Positions 24,362 to 35,350 of a stretch of DNA of 64,000 bases are shown here, piece after piece. A program made the position numbers and the translations under genes. How positions within the stretch are numbered: position 1 is the stretch's first letter; each line of letters begins with the position of its first letter. The notes beneath the pieces are model-generated. The model saw nothing but the letters and a program-made list of their open reading frames with translations. It made no database searches and had not been told where the DNA came from. The DNA comes from Cristatella mucedo. Its lineage: Eukaryota; Bryozoa; Phylactolaemata; Cristatellidae. The stretch is taken from positions 1,695,001 through 1,759,000 of the forward strand of contig WPIO01000054.1 of the NCBI GenBank assembly GCA_009760855.2, written 5' to 3'.

Positions 24362-25052
24362 TCGTGGAGGAGGAGAGCTGTTTCAGTGGAGGAGAGCTCT
24401 GTTTCAGTGGAGGAGAGCTCAGTTTCAGTGGAGGAGAGCTCAGTTTCAGTGGAGGAGAGCTCAGTTTCAGTGGAGGAGAGCTCAGTTTCAGTGGAGGAGA
24501 GCTCAGTTTCAGTGGAGGAGAGCTCAGTTTCAGTGGAGGAGAGCTCAGTTTCAGTGGAGGAGAGCTCAGTTTCAGTGGAGGAGAGCTCAGTTTCAGTGGA
24601 GGAGAGCTCAGTTTCAGTGGAGGAGAGCTCAGTTTCAGTGGAGGAGAGCTCAGTTTCAGTGGAGGAGAGCTCAGTTTAGCTCAGTTTCAGTGGAGGAGAG
24701 CTCAGTTTCAGTGGAGGAGAGCTCAGTTTCAGTGGAGGAGAGCTCAGTTTCAGTGGAGGAGAGCTCAGTTTCAGTGGAGGAGAGCTCAGTTTCAGTGGAG
24801 GAGAGCTCAGTTTCAGTGGAGGAGAGCTCAGTTTCAGTGGAGAGAGAGCTCAGTTTCAGTGGAGGAGAGCTCAGTTTCAGTGGAGGAGAGCTCAGTTTCA
24901 GTGGAGGAGAGCTCAGTTTCAGTGGAGGAGAGCTCAGTTTCAGTGGAGGAGAGCTCAGTTTCAGTGGAGGAGAGCTCAGTTTCAGTGGAGGAGAGCTCAG
25001 TTTCAGTGGAGGAGAGCTCAGTTTCAGTGGAGGAGAGCTCAGTTTCAGCTTT
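24362..25052. repeat. 21-bp minisatellite, about 33 units
   Basis: Nearly identical tandem copies of GTTTCAGTGGAGGAGAGCTCA. Irregularities occur only at the ends, at about 24676 (extra GCTCAGTTTA) and at 24841 (a GA-shifted unit). As 21 is a multiple of three and the unit lacks stops in several frames, long repetitive open frames exist on both strands. None has a start context or non-repeat coding flank. Confidence 0.97.
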
Positions 25053-25185
25053 CAGTGGCTTCGAAGCTTGAATCCCGGCTGACACTTTTCGTTCGTTGCA
25101 TTATTTTTTAATGTGTGCTACAAAGCTACTTGGCGAACTCTTTTCGATAATCTTTGACAAAAATGGAAGAAGAAAAAAATTAATA

Positions 25186-25342
25186 TAATTCATTTGTAAA
25201 AATTCATTTGCATATAGCGCCCCAAGAGAATTTAATCTCTATTCAGGCGCTTCTCATACGCCTCGGGGCTCGAGCCCACGACCTCAGTCAGACCTTGGTC
25301 GGGGCGAGCACCTTAACCGCTAGACCAAACCGGCTAGGCAAA
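25186..25342 (-). mobile_element. tRNA-derived SINE, family 1
   Basis: Minus-strand copy with A-box-like TGGTTTGGTCTAGCGGTTAAG and B-box-like GGGCTCGAGCCCC. The 3' stem-loop GAAGCGCCTGAATAGAGATT...GGGGCGCTATATGCAAATG is followed by a tail of repeated ATTCATTTG. Confidence 0.9.
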
Positions 25343-26109
25343 ACTGGACAATAGTTTGCCAGCACCTCTCCTCTGAACTCAATTCATGCTTTTTAAGTAT
25401 TGGTTGAACGATGGCCGATTTGAAGGACTTTGGAATAAACTTGTCCAGAGAAGCAATAAAATCTGAGTGATGTCTAGGTTAAGTGTGTCTGCAAGTGAGT
25501 GAGAAATACGGGCGGGCAATCGTATAATGTCTTCATTATACGATTGTCCGTTTTCTCTTTACTCTTTTACTGTACTTCGTGCGGTAGCCACATCGCTTGA
25601 AGAAACCTTGGAAAATCTTGTAAGGAAGGTCACCGGTTGCGACTCAACAATTGCTTTTTTCGGAAGGGTCTTTATAGAGGAACGAATGTGCGCAAGGTTT
25701 CAACGAAGAAGGCTGAACACTTTTCGGTCTGACCCTTAATATTTGGACAGTGATACCTCACAGGCCTGGCAAACAAACCGTTCACCATCTTGATAATCTG
25801 ATTTGAGTCCGACTGGCACCGGACTTCAATGTTTGAGTGCGAAAAAGAAGAGCTTTCACTTTTCCTTCCGCTTCCGGGCGCAGACGAAAGGAGGAAGTAC
25901 TTAAAAAGTGGCGTAAAGTTCGTCGAGCAGAGCCAGGCTTGCGTAAAGTGCCGTCCAATCCTGCGCTTCACATGGTATCACATCTTATGAATTCTTTTGG
26001 CATTCACCGACTACAGCGTGCGAGCAAGAAAAGAGGGGCGAGAACCTTGACCCCAAAAACCTTGACCCCTAGGCCCCAAACCAGAGCCGTTGATATCATA
26101 ATGAAATGC

Positions 26110-26735
26110 AATTTAATGTATCTCCGTCTGTAACTCCACAAAGCCATAAAGACTGTGTGGTTGTTATGCAGGAGAGTTTTTTATAGTGCACTCACAGCCT
26201 AAGCGGCTTTTGGTACGCATTCGGTAGCCAGCAGACTTCATCTCACGCAACAAAGAGAAAGTGGGAACCATAGCAGAGTCAGGAGAGCAGTTGAGGTAGT
26301 GAATAGCATGGAAGTAGCAGCTCAGGACCGCTGAAAAGGTTTAGTCTTAGTCGGCAGCAGTAGAGTAGTTGTCGTTGCGTTAAATTGTGGAAGCGAGTTC
26401 CCTGGTCTAGGACCTGCAGAGCTAAAGCTTCTGTCACCAACGGTCTTTAGGCGGAGGAATGGAACAGCTAATTTATTGTCCACACAGAACCTGAGGGCGC
26501 TAAGAGGCTGAAAATGGTGCAGAAGTTAAGCTAGGTACGAAGGAGCCAAGCCGTGGCCGGCCTTGTGGGTCAGCGTAAGAACTTTGCTCTGTACCCGTCG
26601 GTCAACCGGCATCCATCCTAGCTCTTTTAGCAAAGGAAACACGTGCTCAAACCTCTGGGACTAGAAGACTATCCTTGCAGCCATATTCATAGCCAGCTGC
26701 AGTGGCCTAGTTGCTTTCTTTGGTAGCCCGCCTCG
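26110..26735 (-). mobile_element. LINE-B 3' fragment
   Basis: Well-preserved minus-orientation copy from the terminal GTTACAGACGGAGATACATT (3' end near 26112) back into the region encoding the RT C-terminus. Frames are broken. Confidence 0.8.
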
Positions 26736-26879
26736 CCATTGCTTTCAGATTTTGTCAGGAACGAATTTCATCGGTTCGCCGACCCGTCTGCGAAGCTCGA
26801 TCCGTTTTGCCGTAGGAAATGTCAGGCTTTCTCTCAGTCTAGCGCGGACCCGTCCAATCCGTCTCTTCTTTGACCGGTG

Positions 26880-27200
26880 GTCATGCAGACTGTGTTGTGG
26901 CTCGACAATGCCACCGCTTGGTCCGACCGAGGGCAAAGGTTTCGATCGAGATCAAGAGGTCCGATCAAGGTCAATGGTCCGACCGAGGTCACGGGTTTGA
27001 CCGGGGCGATGAGCTGCGCTTAATCGGCAAAAGCTGGACGGCTTGTAGCTGGTGATCGGGCCGGAAGCTGCGGCTGCCTTCAGCTTCCGGCCCGACCTTC
27101 AGCTAGAAGCTTCCGGATTGACCTCGTGGTAGAAGCTTCCGGATTGACATGCTACAAGCTTCCGGATTGACCTTGGGTCAGAGGCCCCCGGCTCGACCTC
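26880..27200. repeat. Diverged short tandem repeats (GACCGAGGTC / AAGCTTCCGG)
   Basis: Repeated GGTCCGACCGAGGTCA-like and GAAGCTTCCGGATTGACC-like motifs, roughly 25-30 bases apart. No gene seen. Confidence 0.65.
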
Positions 27201-27344
27201 TATGCTATATGCTCTTTTGATCCCCGCACGAATCATAATCGCTAAACAATCGGTACATACGGAACAAATATGAGTTATTTGCTCTAGTCAGTAACTGTTG
27301 AAGATTTGCGCCTGCCGAACGTCGTGAAATTAAAGCCGAGGACG

Positions 27345-27492
27345 AGAGGAAAGGCTTAGCTTTGTTTATCAAGCATGATTTTTCTCACCATTCACTTGCA
27401 TTTCCCTTTGCAGCAAATGTAAAGCGCCTATAGAGAAATTAAGATCTCTGAGGGCGCTTTATCAAGTGCGTTATTATTATTATTAGCGAGCT
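27345..27492 (+). mobile_element. L2-type LINE 3' UTR fragment
   Basis: Plus orientation: TTTATCAAGCATGATTTTTC, then GCAAATGTAAAGCGCCTATA, the stem-loop, and a GTTATTATTATTATTA tail ending at about 27492. Confidence 0.85.
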
Positions 27493-27711
27493 TCTAATGA
27501 GGCGATCTACGTTGACGAAAGCGCCAACGGCGAGATAGCGAGTTGACATATTGCGGCCCTGCTGCAGTTCCATTTTGAAGGGCGTCGCGATTGCCTTCAA
27601 GAAGTCCGAACAGCGACACAGCAGCGAAGCCAGAGAGCACAAGTCACGCCGATGGAGATAACTCCAGCCATCGCGCATTGACGCGGCCTTGCACCTCAAA
27701 ATTCGGCTTAC

Positions 27712-27798
27712 CTGGATGGTCCCTAAAGAGATGCTTCTCGTACAGAGCGTTGGTGTAGAATCTTCCCTTGCAGCGGCTGCACTCCAAGCCCGCCATCA
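27712..27798 (-). CDS. Zinc-finger gene, exon with first C2H2 finger
   Basis: Minus-strand exon of 87 bases between acceptor TTTCTTCATCAG| and donor CCAG|GTAAGCC. It encodes LECSRCKGRFYTNALYEKH and then LFRDH, a perfect C-x2-C-x12-H-x4-H finger. It begins needing one base from the previous exon and ends in phase 1, which joins in frame to the next finger exon at 22703 and, upstream, to the 24-bp exon at 31065-31088. Two widely spaced fingers suggest a DNA- or RNA-binding regulator; I cannot name it. Confidence 0.7.
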
Positions 27799-28039
27799 CT
27801 GATGAAGAAAAGAAAAAACAGAGAGAGGCGATAAATTAGGCACTCAGAATCGTAGGCACGCTCGGATTACCGTTGTCTGTCTATATAAGTCTGCTTATTT
27901 GCAGCTTCATAAGACTGCGAAAATTCTGGTCAGCTTAGACCGAGGTACTGCATCAAAATGAGTCCGTGCATTTGTGACATCCCGTCTCGACTTCTGTTAC
28001 TCGCAGCTTGCTGGTCCAGCTGCCTCTGAAATCAGGCTC

Positions 28040-28640
28040 GTTTAGTTAGTTGGTGCTAAACTCGGCAGCTATGCTTGTCTTTCGTGAGCGTCGCAGTTGC
28101 CACATCACGCCACTACTCACCGACCTGCACTGGCTCTCAATCAAGCAGCACATCGATTTCAAGGTTGTGTCGCCCACTTTTAGGTTCCCTCATTCTCTGG
28201 CTCCAGCCTACTTGTCAGAACTCATTCCCTACCAGGCACCGTACCACCAGCTTTCTTGAATCAAATCGTTCAGCCACACCTTGTACAAGCCTCAAGTCCT
28301 TTGGAGACTGCGCCTCTAGTTCGCATGCTCCCAAAGCGCTCGACTCACTCGCTACTGACGTCACGGCTTGACGTCACGGCATCCCTTGACTCGACGACAT
28401 TTATAAACAAGCTCGTGCTTCTCTTGCAGCTGCATTGGGTCAAGGTCCTTGCGAGTCTTCCTCTGCTAGTGCTCACACGTTTGAGACACGTTTGAGCACT
28501 AACCATAATTACACGTTGAAAATGCGCATGCCAGAGCCTCTAACCATTTGATCGTGCTTAATTTACAGCAAATGTAAAGCGCCTAGAAAGAGATTAAATT
28601 ATTTTCTGAGGATGCCATACAAATGTGCTAATATAATTAA
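28040..28640 (+). mobile_element. L2-type LINE, ORF2 C-terminus plus 3' end
   Basis: Plus-strand RT C-terminal segment (CHITPLLTDLHWLSIKQ, LHSLAPAYLSEL-like in a second frame), then 3' UTR, and a decayed stem-loop GTAAAGCGCCTAGAAAGAGA at about 28575. Frameshifted. Confidence 0.8.
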
Positions 28641-28676
28641 AATTATCATTTTCAAAATCCATAGGCAGTGAGCTCA

Positions 28677-28762
<86 letters not shown>
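28677..28762. repeat. (TA)n microsatellite
   Basis: About 40 TA dinucleotides with one TACATA interruption. Confidence 0.97.
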
Positions 28763-28765
<3 letters not shown>

Positions 28766-29362
28766 GTATCAGATTAAAGGAATACTAGATGAAAGATAAG
28801 CAGAACGGAAAATCGATTTTCCTCTCAACATGAGCGGTTTTTTGCCGGCAGCAGACAGCAGGGGAATCTGTTGCCGGCGAAAAAATTGCAGAATTTCCTG
28901 GCGGCCTGTAAGGTCTCTCGGACTTGCAGACAGAGTGTCAAGGAAGACGTCGCTAGGCGGAAGTGGAGCAGCATGGAAGGCCGTCTCTTCCTCCTCCGTT
29001 CGACGACTGCTGGCGGCGGCGGCACGGCGGAAGAGCGCGCACCGTGAGACGGCGCCAGCAGGCGTCGCCTTGCGACGGCCGCTGGCGCCGCGAGGCTGCG
29101 CTTGAGACGCTGCGACGTTGCGCTCGCTCGACGCTGGAGGGTCACGCGTCGTCATGCAACGGTCGCTTAGTAGCGTCGGTAGGTCGATCACACAATCTCA
29201 TTATCACATGATCTGAAAGTCGGTCGGTCGATCGCACGATCTGGGCGTCGGAGAATTACAAGAAAGATTCAGGCAGTCAGTATTGGCTTTGACGCGAGCA
29301 CACACGGTCAGAGCAGCCTTGATTGGAACCTCAGCCTTGATTGAAAGTATTGTAGCGAGCCC

Positions 29363-29363
<1 letters not shown>

Positions 29364-29432
<69 letters not shown>

Positions 29433-29473
29433 CGAGAGAGAGCGAGAGAGAGAGAGCGAGAGAGAGAGAGAGC

Positions 29474-29507
<34 letters not shown>

Positions 29508-29544
29508 GCGAGAGAGAGAGAGCGAGAGAGATAGCGAGCGAGCG

Positions 29545-29626
<82 letters not shown>
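29364..29626. repeat. (GA)n tract with GCGA variants
   Basis: GA dinucleotides with periodic AGCGAGAG units in the middle 29420-29545. Associated Arg-Glu open frame rejected. Confidence 0.97.
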
Positions 29627-29629
<3 letters not shown>

Positions 29630-29934
29630 AGATCATCTGTGGTTTTCGTGAAGTGCTAACGAAATGACCAATACGCGGCTCGACGCGCTGGCCGCATTCC
29701 GGTTGCCGCCAGATTTTACGATCGGTCGCTCTTGCCAAGTGGAGTGCCAGGCCAATCGAGGCATGACATTTTGAATTATTAAGCTGCTCGTCTGCTCTGG
29801 AAGCTCGTGCACGCGCGCGCGAATGCGCCGAAGTGCGAATATTCGCATTTCAGTTTCATCCACGGTCGGATGTGAGCGAGCCATTCGGAGGGAGTTTTCA
29901 ATAAATGTGCGTCAATGAGAGTGCCGTAAACTAC

Positions 29935-30026
29935 TTCTTACCTACTTACTTACTTACCTACTTACTTACTTACCTACTTACTTTACTTACCTACTTACTT
30001 TACTTACTGACTGACTGACTGACTGA
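29935..30026. repeat. TTAC-type tetranucleotide repeat
   Basis: TTACTTACCTAC repeats followed by four to five GACT units. Confidence 0.9.
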
Positions 30027-30254
30027 CCATGGTTTTCTCATGTTTACTTACTTGCAAACACTGCAGGCTGTATATGATGCTAAATATCCGATTGTCTGCG
30101 TAGAAAATCTTAATGGGATTTCAGTATCGCTGACCACAAATGGACGCTGAGCACAATTAATTTTTCTCAAGTTAAAAAGACAAAAACCTTGGACGCAATT
30201 CTTAGCGCTCTGACGTAGCATCGTGAACTAGGCGTCTAGTGCGTCAGCGCCAGT

Positions 30255-30426
30255 GCGTCACTAGTGCATAGCAGAGTAAGGAGAGCAGTTGAGATAGTGA
30301 GTAGCATGGAAGCAGCAGCCCAGGACCGCTGAAAAGGATGTGCCATAGTCGGCAGTAGGAGAGTAGTTGTCGTTGCGTAAAATATGTGGAAGCGAGTTCC
30401 ATGGTCTAGGACCAAAAACAACCGCA

Positions 30427-30467
<41 letters not shown>

Positions 30468-30725
30468 ATCTCTGTATGTAACTCCACAAATTCATAAAGA
30501 CCGCGTGGGTGTTACGCATGAGAGTTTTGTATAGTGCACTCACAGCCTAAGCGGCTTTCGGTACACATTCGGTAGCCAACAGACTTTATCTCACGCGGCA
30601 AGGAGAAAGTGGGAAGCATAGTAGGGTCAGGAGAGCAGTTGAGATAGTGAGTAGCATAGAAGTAGCAGCCCAGGACCGCTGAAAAGGATGTGCCATAGTC
30701 GGCAGTAGGAGAGTAGTTAACGCTG
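30255..30725 (-). mobile_element. Two LINE-B 3' fragments separated by (CA)n
   Basis: 30255-30418 and 30468-30725 are overlapping parts of the same LINE-B 3' region, both minus. A clean (CA)n of about 19 units (30427-30465) sits at the 3' end of the second copy and abuts the first, consistent with one copy inserting next to another and the tail expanding. Confidence 0.75.
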
Positions 30726-31064
30726 CACTTCACTTCGAGCAGACGAAAGAAAGCTCTTTCGGAACCGGAGATTTTCTCACTTCCGGATTTGTATTGGGGC
30801 AACTGTCCACTACGGCAACGGTCGTTTCCCTATTCAGCCAAAGCCAGCGCCCGTCCGCACCGAGCCGGCGGCGTTGTGGACGGGAAAGAGCGGGGCTTCC
30901 GTCTGACCGGCGATACGCACGAAAAGCAGGAGCGCTGTGGACTAGTGCGTCACTAGTGCGTCGCTAGTGCGTCGCTAGTGCGCAGTGCGTCAGCCGCTCG
31001 CGTCCGCGCGCGCGCGGTCACTCTCTCCCTCAGCGCATACGCATCTGAGCATGTTTTTACTTAC

Positions 31065-31088
31065 GCTTGAGTTTGGCCATTTCCACAG
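31065..31088 (-). CDS. 24-bp micro-exon of the zinc-finger gene
   Basis: Minus strand: acceptor TTTTTTTGCAG|, 24 bases coding VEMAKLK, donor AAGC|GTAAGTAAA. It starts and ends in phase 1, joining the exon at 34550-34593 upstream and the finger exon at 27798 downstream. Both splice signals are strong. Helical, charged peptide. Confidence 0.5.
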
Positions 31089-33299
31089 CTGCAAAAAAAC
31101 ATTAAAAATCTTAATTTTGCCAAATAAATGACGACATTCTCGCACGAAAACTTCCTCAATCAAAAGCCACCGCCGCGTTGCATCGAGCGCACTTGCGAGC
31201 GAAAATAAGTCGCATCTAACAGATATCAATATTGAGACGACTGAGCTCAGTAAAAAACGCTTTACTTGGTACAAAATCAAACATGAAAGACACAAATTCA
31301 CACCGCTTTCGCGTTTCTGCCCCCCTCCATGCGAGGGCGCTAATAAATCCTTCCGACACAACACAAAGCAAGAGCGGGACGACACATCGCAAGTTACACT
31401 GCGTTTCTTTTTTTTCCTGGCATGCATTTTAATTAAAGCTATCGATTTATCGCAATGATTATTTTATTGACTAAAGCAAAATTCAAAGCTAACGACGTCT
31501 GGCGGACGTCATTTGCAGCGACCATTTTGCCCGCAGAAGTAGCTCCACTTGCTTAGCCAACTCATCGTGCGATCCCATGAGGAAGAAATATCTGCGAATT
31601 TGTAATATTCCAATTTGCTTTTAACAAGACAGTGTTTTCTTTTCAAACACTGGAGCTTTGGCAAAACGGCTGCACTGGCAGATTTTTGGCATTGACCACG
31701 TGCCTGTCTCCGACACGAGGCTGCAGCTTCTTGGCGGAAGTTTCCTGGCGTTCGCCTTTCGCGAGTGAGTATGTCGCTTTGCTGTGAACTGGCCTTTACC
31801 GTCGAAGTTTGATTCGAAATGTTCGCTAAAAATCTTCAATTTATCCAGTAAGGAAGCAATTACCAGTAATTACCAGCACTCATTACCTGTCTTAAATTTG
31901 CACAATTCCAAACAGTACAGTCCTCCCTTTTTCTTTTTAATGTATTTCGCGTAAGGCCCGTTTCATAAAAAAGGGACAGTTTCCCAATTGCAATTCATAA
32001 TTCCAAAGCGAGTCAGACACATATCATAATAGCGTGCATAAATTAAGGGCTTTTTCATCTGCCGCTTCGCTACAGCTGAGATGACTTCAGCGGAGCCACT
32101 ATTTGCGCAGCAGCACCAGTGAGCTAGCAAAAGCGAATGTATTTCTTGGCGTGACTCCGTCGCGGCGTGACAAGTTCTCGGAAGTGTTCTTAGTGCGTCG
32201 AACTGTACGGTAGTCTGGACAATTAAAACATGGAGGCGCTGCACTTTGCTCTTTAGAACCAAGCGAAGGGGATATCTTTACTCTTCTACTGTATGCAATT
32301 TTATCACGAAAAGATAATGTCGTTCGTCCGCTCTAATTAACTAAAGTTTCACTTTTCATCAGCCGCTGACGGACTGCAAATTCCGGAACTTTCTGGAAGC
32401 TTCATTAAGGAAGCTTCGCGTTCTCCTGCTTTCTGCGAATGCGAATTTCTGCGAATGCCAAGTCACTCGCGAGTTTTCCAAATTTTGGTCTGGCCGACTA
32501 GCGATCGGCAAAAGAAACGATTAGGCGGCGCTCATAAATGTGACAGCATGAAAATCTGAGAAACGCACGCTAAAAGTGGATGCACGGAAATTCTTGCGCA
32601 CAAGGCGTGAATCGGGTCGGCCTCAAATGGGACAAGCACGAGCAGGGGTCTCGCATGCGTGGATTGAGTTTAGTAAATCCCAAACCGGTGAGCGAGGTGG
32701 CTCGCATCCTGTACAGCTGCGTCGATGCTTCCTAAATCTGGAAGCGCACTTGTTTTGAACTACCTCATTTTTAATCAGGATTTCAAAATGTGCATTACTT
32801 CTTAAGATGAGTGAAGATTATTAATGAACGAAAGAAAGTATTCACACTTTGCACTGTGCGCACGATCAGTCAGAAGGTCTTTCAAAATGTAGTGTACAAT
32901 GGCGATCAGATTAAAGTTCGAACAATAGGAGCTTATCACTATCAAGGAAAAAGAGCTTGCATACTTGGTCCCATTATTTTAAAAAAATACTTTGAACATC
33001 TGATTCACAATATTAAAGTGACATTACAGACATCAGTGCAGTTTGGTACCAGCAAAAACCCTTCCCAAACTTTTGTGACGACGTGCCTTCTACCCGGCAG
33101 CCATTTTGACATCCGGCTCTACGTAGATACCTATTGCCCTGGCTCTATTAAAAAGAAAAGTGCGGTCAGTTTGACACACCAAGATTGACCTTGCATTGAA
33201 ATTCAAAAAGGTTCAATAAATTTCGTTACTTCTTGATGGTTAAATCTTACGTTTGCAGTGAACTACTGAACAAATTATATGGAGACCAGTTAATTTTTT

Positions 33300-33960
33300 A
33301 ATCACATATATGCAATCCAAAAATGATGATCTCGATGATAAACCATCTCCTTAGGCGTTCCCAGGTTATCTCCTTACCCAGTGATCCCTGAGATAATCTA
33401 GCCGATCAATTCTCTAGCTGATCAATAGCTGATCCCTGAGATAATCTAGCCGATCTCTTCTCTAGTTAATTTTTCAACAAAATAGCCAAGATCAGAGTGT
33501 CCATCTCCAAGATGGCAGCACCCCCACTAGAATAATGTCCCTCAATTCCATGCAGGACCTCAATGCCTTCATTCGAGTAGGTCACTGGTGACCTTGTCCT
33601 GAAGTTCCTATCCCAATCAAAGAATACAACAAGTCCTTTGGACTGTATTCCCACTGTCCTGCTTCTACGATCCATTGATCTGCTTGCTGCTGACATGCTT
33701 AACTAACATCATAAATACGTCATTAGCCTCAGGTCATGTATGTCCCAGCACCTTTCAAATATATACATATATATATATATTTTATTATATATATTATTTA
33801 TACACATGCTTACTTTTCCCGCAGATATATTGTTCGGTAGACCAACCGAATCAGAATTGCAGGAGTTCAGCCTGGACCGTACCAGGGAGCTAGCTACATT
33901 TGTGGCAAGCCACTATGGTAGACTGTTCTTAATCTTAGACAAGGATCGACCTTGATGGCT
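33300..33960 (+). mobile_element. L2-type LINE fragment (diverged)
   Basis: Plus-strand remnants in L2 order: INHLLRR-like at about 33340, LADQFS-like at 33400, then LTNIINTSLASGHV at about 33690-33740, interrupted by AT repeats at 33765-33800. Heavily decayed. Confidence 0.65.
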
Positions 33961-34549
33961 AGCTATGGAAACAGCCTTCTTAATGAAACTTTCAACATTT
34001 AAGCACTTGTAAAAGATTACCCTAAATTCCGAGCACTTTGTGACGGTCGCACAACTGCATTACCTATTTGAAGAGCACAGTCTCTTAGTCCAGCCGCCGG
34101 CTTGATTTGTCTTACGAGTTCGGTTCGTCATTTAGTTTACGGAAATTTTCCAACTACCAGGACAGAATCTCTGCATAAATAATAATAGATGCATGCATTC
34201 CACTATACAGGTATTTTGGTCTACATGTGGGCTTAAAACCGCTGATAAAGATGCAGGAACACTGCTTATGTATACCATACAAAATTGTGTGCAGCATCAA
34301 GATTACAGCCAGAGATCCTGGTAGCATGGCTTAAGTTGATTTATTCGGATTTTTAGGTTTCCATTTTCCACTGCTGGCTTGCACGGTCTATAGGTTTTTT
34401 GTATACGATTTATTGAGCTAGTGCTCATTTAAAACATAAAATTAGAGTAATTGCGAAATGCTAAGTTCCCCGTATTAGGCAGCAGGCATAAAAAATTCAC
34501 ATTTGATCAGATCTGTGAGAAATCGAGATATAAAGTAATTCGCACTTAC

Positions 34550-34593
34550 CGAGTTTTGCCTTCGCCAGTTCGTTTTCGGAGATTTTTTGCTCG
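34550..34593 (-). CDS. Small helical exon of the zinc-finger gene
   Basis: Minus strand: acceptor GATTCATGCAG|, 44 bases coding EQKISENELAKAKL, donor CTCG|GTAAGTGCG. Begins in phase 2 and ends in phase 1, matching neighbours on both sides. Lys/Glu-rich, probably coiled-coil. Confidence 0.5.
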
Positions 34594-34784
34594 CTGCATG
34601 AATCAATAGAAGCATTCAACACGTTTCACTGTCGCCTATCGAGCGTGCACGACACCAGTGACTCTATACATGTCAATCCAACTTTCAAAAGGATGGCTGA
34701 TTTGAGATCAGATCAATTACATGGCATGATTGCTGAGCCTTAGACGGCGGGCTAACTATTTCTTTCTAAAAGGACAAGTTACAG

Positions 34785-35350
34785 ACAATGAAAATAACAA
34801 TAACAGCAATACATTTGCACAGCGCCCTCAGACAACTGAATCTCTATCTATGCACTTTACAGATGCAGTGAGTTGCAATATATCTCCGTCTGTAACTGCA
34901 CAAAGCCACAAAGACTATGCGGCGTTACGCAGAAGATTTTTCTCTCTAGCACACTTAAAAGCCTCGGAGCTGCTTTCGGGAGGCATTCTGTAGCCAACAG
35001 ACATTGCTGAGTCAGGAGAGCAGTGGAGGTAGCGAGTAGCTTAGAAGTAGCAGCTCAGGAGAGGTGGAAAGGATGTGCCTTAGTCGGCAGCAGGAAAATA
35101 GATGCATGCTTAAAAGAAAGCCTAATTGATAATAACAATGAAAATAGTACATTGTTTAGCGCTCTCAGAGAGCTCAATCTCTTACTAGGCACTTTACAAA
35201 CGCTGTAAAGAAGCACGACAAAATTATTAATTGTAACATTCGCATCAAGTATTTTGTCATCAAGTAGGATATTTTTAAACGTGACATGCACAGGGTCAAC
35301 ATGTACATACGTTTTGTAGCGCTTGGCACAGTGTTAGTACGCGTAATCAC
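34785..35350 (-). mobile_element. L2-type and LINE-B 3' fragments interleaved
   Basis: L2 tails at 34785-34868 and 35130-35350 (both minus, with the stem-loop AGCGCTCTCAGAGAGCTCAA) flank a LINE-B 3' end at 34875-35100 (CTCCGTCTGTAACTGCAC). The arrangement suggests nested insertion. Confidence 0.7.

Noticed and set aside
24362..25052. CRISPR array
   Set aside because: Repeats are directly adjacent with no spacers, in a eukaryotic context.
24319..25082. Repetitive open frames of 97-250 codons
   Set aside because: Explained by the 21-bp minisatellite; several frames are open at once and no start or splice context is seen.
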